In this document: piece by piece, positions 5,984 to 6,749 of the stretch | Layout of the letters: every line of letters begins with the position of its first letter | Position numbering within the stretch: position 1 is the stretch's first letter | NCBI GenBank assembly: GCA_018241985.1 | Contig: JAFECV010000122.1 | Location: 1-6,749, forward strand | Length of the DNA stretch: 6,749 nt | DNA from: Pseudomonadota bacterium | Lineage (GTDB): Bacteria > Pseudomonadota > Gammaproteobacteria > Burkholderiales > Burkholderiaceae_C | Direction of reading: 5' to 3' | Position numbers and translations under genes: made by a program | The notes under the pieces: generated by a model | What the model was told of the DNA's origin: nothing | What the model saw: only the letters and a program-made list of their open reading frames with translations | The model's database searches: none

Positions 5984-6749
5984 TCAACGCATCGCGCTGC
6001 GCTCCGTGATCATCTTCGGCGTGATGAACACCAGCATTTCCTGCTTGTTCGACACCCGCGAATTGGTCTTGAACAGGTTGCCGACGACCGGAATGTCCCC
6101 GAGCAGCGGCACCTTGTCGGTGTTGTTGGTCTCGGTCAGCGTGTAGATGCCGCCGATCACCACCGTGCCGCCATTCTCCACCAGCACCTGGGTCTTCACG
6201 TGCTTGGTGTTGATCGCAAAGCCGGCCGACGTGGCCTGGCCCACCGAGTCGTTGCTCACGTCGAGGTCGAGGATGATGTTGCCCTCCGGCGTGATCTGCG
6301 GCGTGACCTCGAGCGAGAGATTGGCCTTCTGGAACGCGATCGAGGTCGCGCCGCTGGAAGTCGCGGTCTGGTACGGCAATTGCGTGCCCTGCTCGATGAT
6401 CGCCTTGGTCTGGTCCGCAGTGACGACACGCGGGCTCGACACCACCTTGCCTTTGCCATCGGCTTCGAGCGCGGAGATCTCCAGGTTCAGCATCCGCGAC
6501 ACGCTGGAATTGAACAGCGAGATCGCGAACGCGCCCGGCACGTTGCTGTCGTTCGAGGTCGCCGGCAGGTTCACGAAGTTGCCGGTGTTGAACAGCGGGT
6601 TCGTCGCGGTCGTGGTCGAGGTCGTGACGCCGCCGGTGTTGGTCACCGAGTAGGTCGTCGTGTTGAGCCCTGGCGGCGGCAGGCCGACCGGCGTCGTGCC
6701 GAACGAAGACCGCGGATTCAGGATGCCGCCGCCCAGGCGCACGCCGAGC
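5984..6749 (-). CDS. pilQ: Type IV pilus secretin PilQ, C-terminal secretin domain; 5' end outside the window
   Basis: PilQ is the outer-membrane secretin through which the type IV pilus passes, also used in twitching motility and DNA uptake. The frame is open to the right edge, giving 254 residues beginning LGVRLGGG. Secretin hallmarks in order are LNLEISALEADGKGKVVSSP, then PRVVTADQTKAIIEQGTQLP, LEVTPQITPEGNIILDLDVS and KTQVLVENGGTVVIGGIYT. Last comes the secretin signature VPLLGDIPVVGNLFK (6112-6068), followed by a LVFITPKM ending. These match PilQ more closely than type II or III secretins, and the neighbouring aroK-aroB confirms it. A 25-residue Thr/Asn-rich stretch (6664-6590) lies in the variable part before the conserved core. 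Upstream pilMNOP should lie right of the window. The stop TGA is at 5986-5984, 7 nt before the aroK start. Confidence 0.97.
   Translation of the reverse strand, partial: LGVRLGGGILNPRSSFGTTPVGLPPPGLNTTTYSVTNTGGVTTSTTTATNPLFNTGNFVNLPATSNDSNVPGAFAISLFNSSVSRMLNLEISALEADGKGKVVSSPRVVTADQTKAIIEQGTQLPYQTATSSGATSIAFQKANLSLEVTPQITPEGNIILDLDVSNDSVGQATSAGFAINTKHVKTQVLVENGGTVVIGGIYTLTETNNTDKVPLLGDIPVVGNLFKTNSRVSNKQEMLVFITPKMITERSAMR

Noticed and set aside
1..6749. CRISPR array, tRNA or rRNA gene, integrase attachment site, or prophage remnant
   Set aside because: I saw no spaced direct repeats, cloverleaf-like segment, rRNA-like sequence or integrase/phage protein. Nearly all of the window is accounted for by the seven minus-strand genes and short gaps.

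Overview
The window is a GC-rich chromosomal segment of a betaproteobacterium, most likely Burkholderiales. Every gene I can support lies on the minus strand, so the biological reading order runs from base 6749 down to base 1. The gene order is the usual betaproteobacterial housekeeping series: pilQ (type IV pilus secretin, 3' end only), aroK (shikimate kinase), aroB (3-dehydroquinate synthase), dgt (dNTP triphosphohydrolase), an MFS transporter, and then gltB (glutamate synthase large subunit, 5' part only). The taxon is inferred from this order and the close family resemblance of the proteins. No rRNA or other taxonomic marker is present.

Region by region: 5984-6749 is the C-terminal secretin domain of PilQ. 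aroK follows 7 nt later and aroB after an 87-nt gap. Both act in the shikimate pathway, AroB at step 2 and AroK at step 5. A 25-nt gap separates aroB from dgt and is almost entirely a perfect 7-bp hairpin with the dgt ribosome binding site in its loop. dgt overlaps the MFS gene by 4 nt (ATGA). The tight spacing from pilQ to the MFS gene suggests one transcription unit.

Between the MFS gene and gltB lies a REP-associated tyrosine transposase (RAYT, Y1/HUH family) at 966-1676, with short non-coding flanks (1677-1794 and 789-965). The 789-965 flank holds two related AT-rich motifs that look like RAYT-associated repeats, a 13-bp near-palindrome, and a weak candidate gltB promoter. This is the only accessory part of the window and it separates gltB from the upstream operon.

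I found no CRISPR array, RNA gene, prophage, toxin-antitoxin pair or clearly undescribed multi-gene system. The points most worth a second look are the hairpin that presents the dgt ribosome binding site, the RAYT with its paired AT-rich repeats beside the gltB promoter, and the MFS transporter coupled to dgt. The long plus-strand open frames are judged to be antisense shadows of the minus-strand genes.
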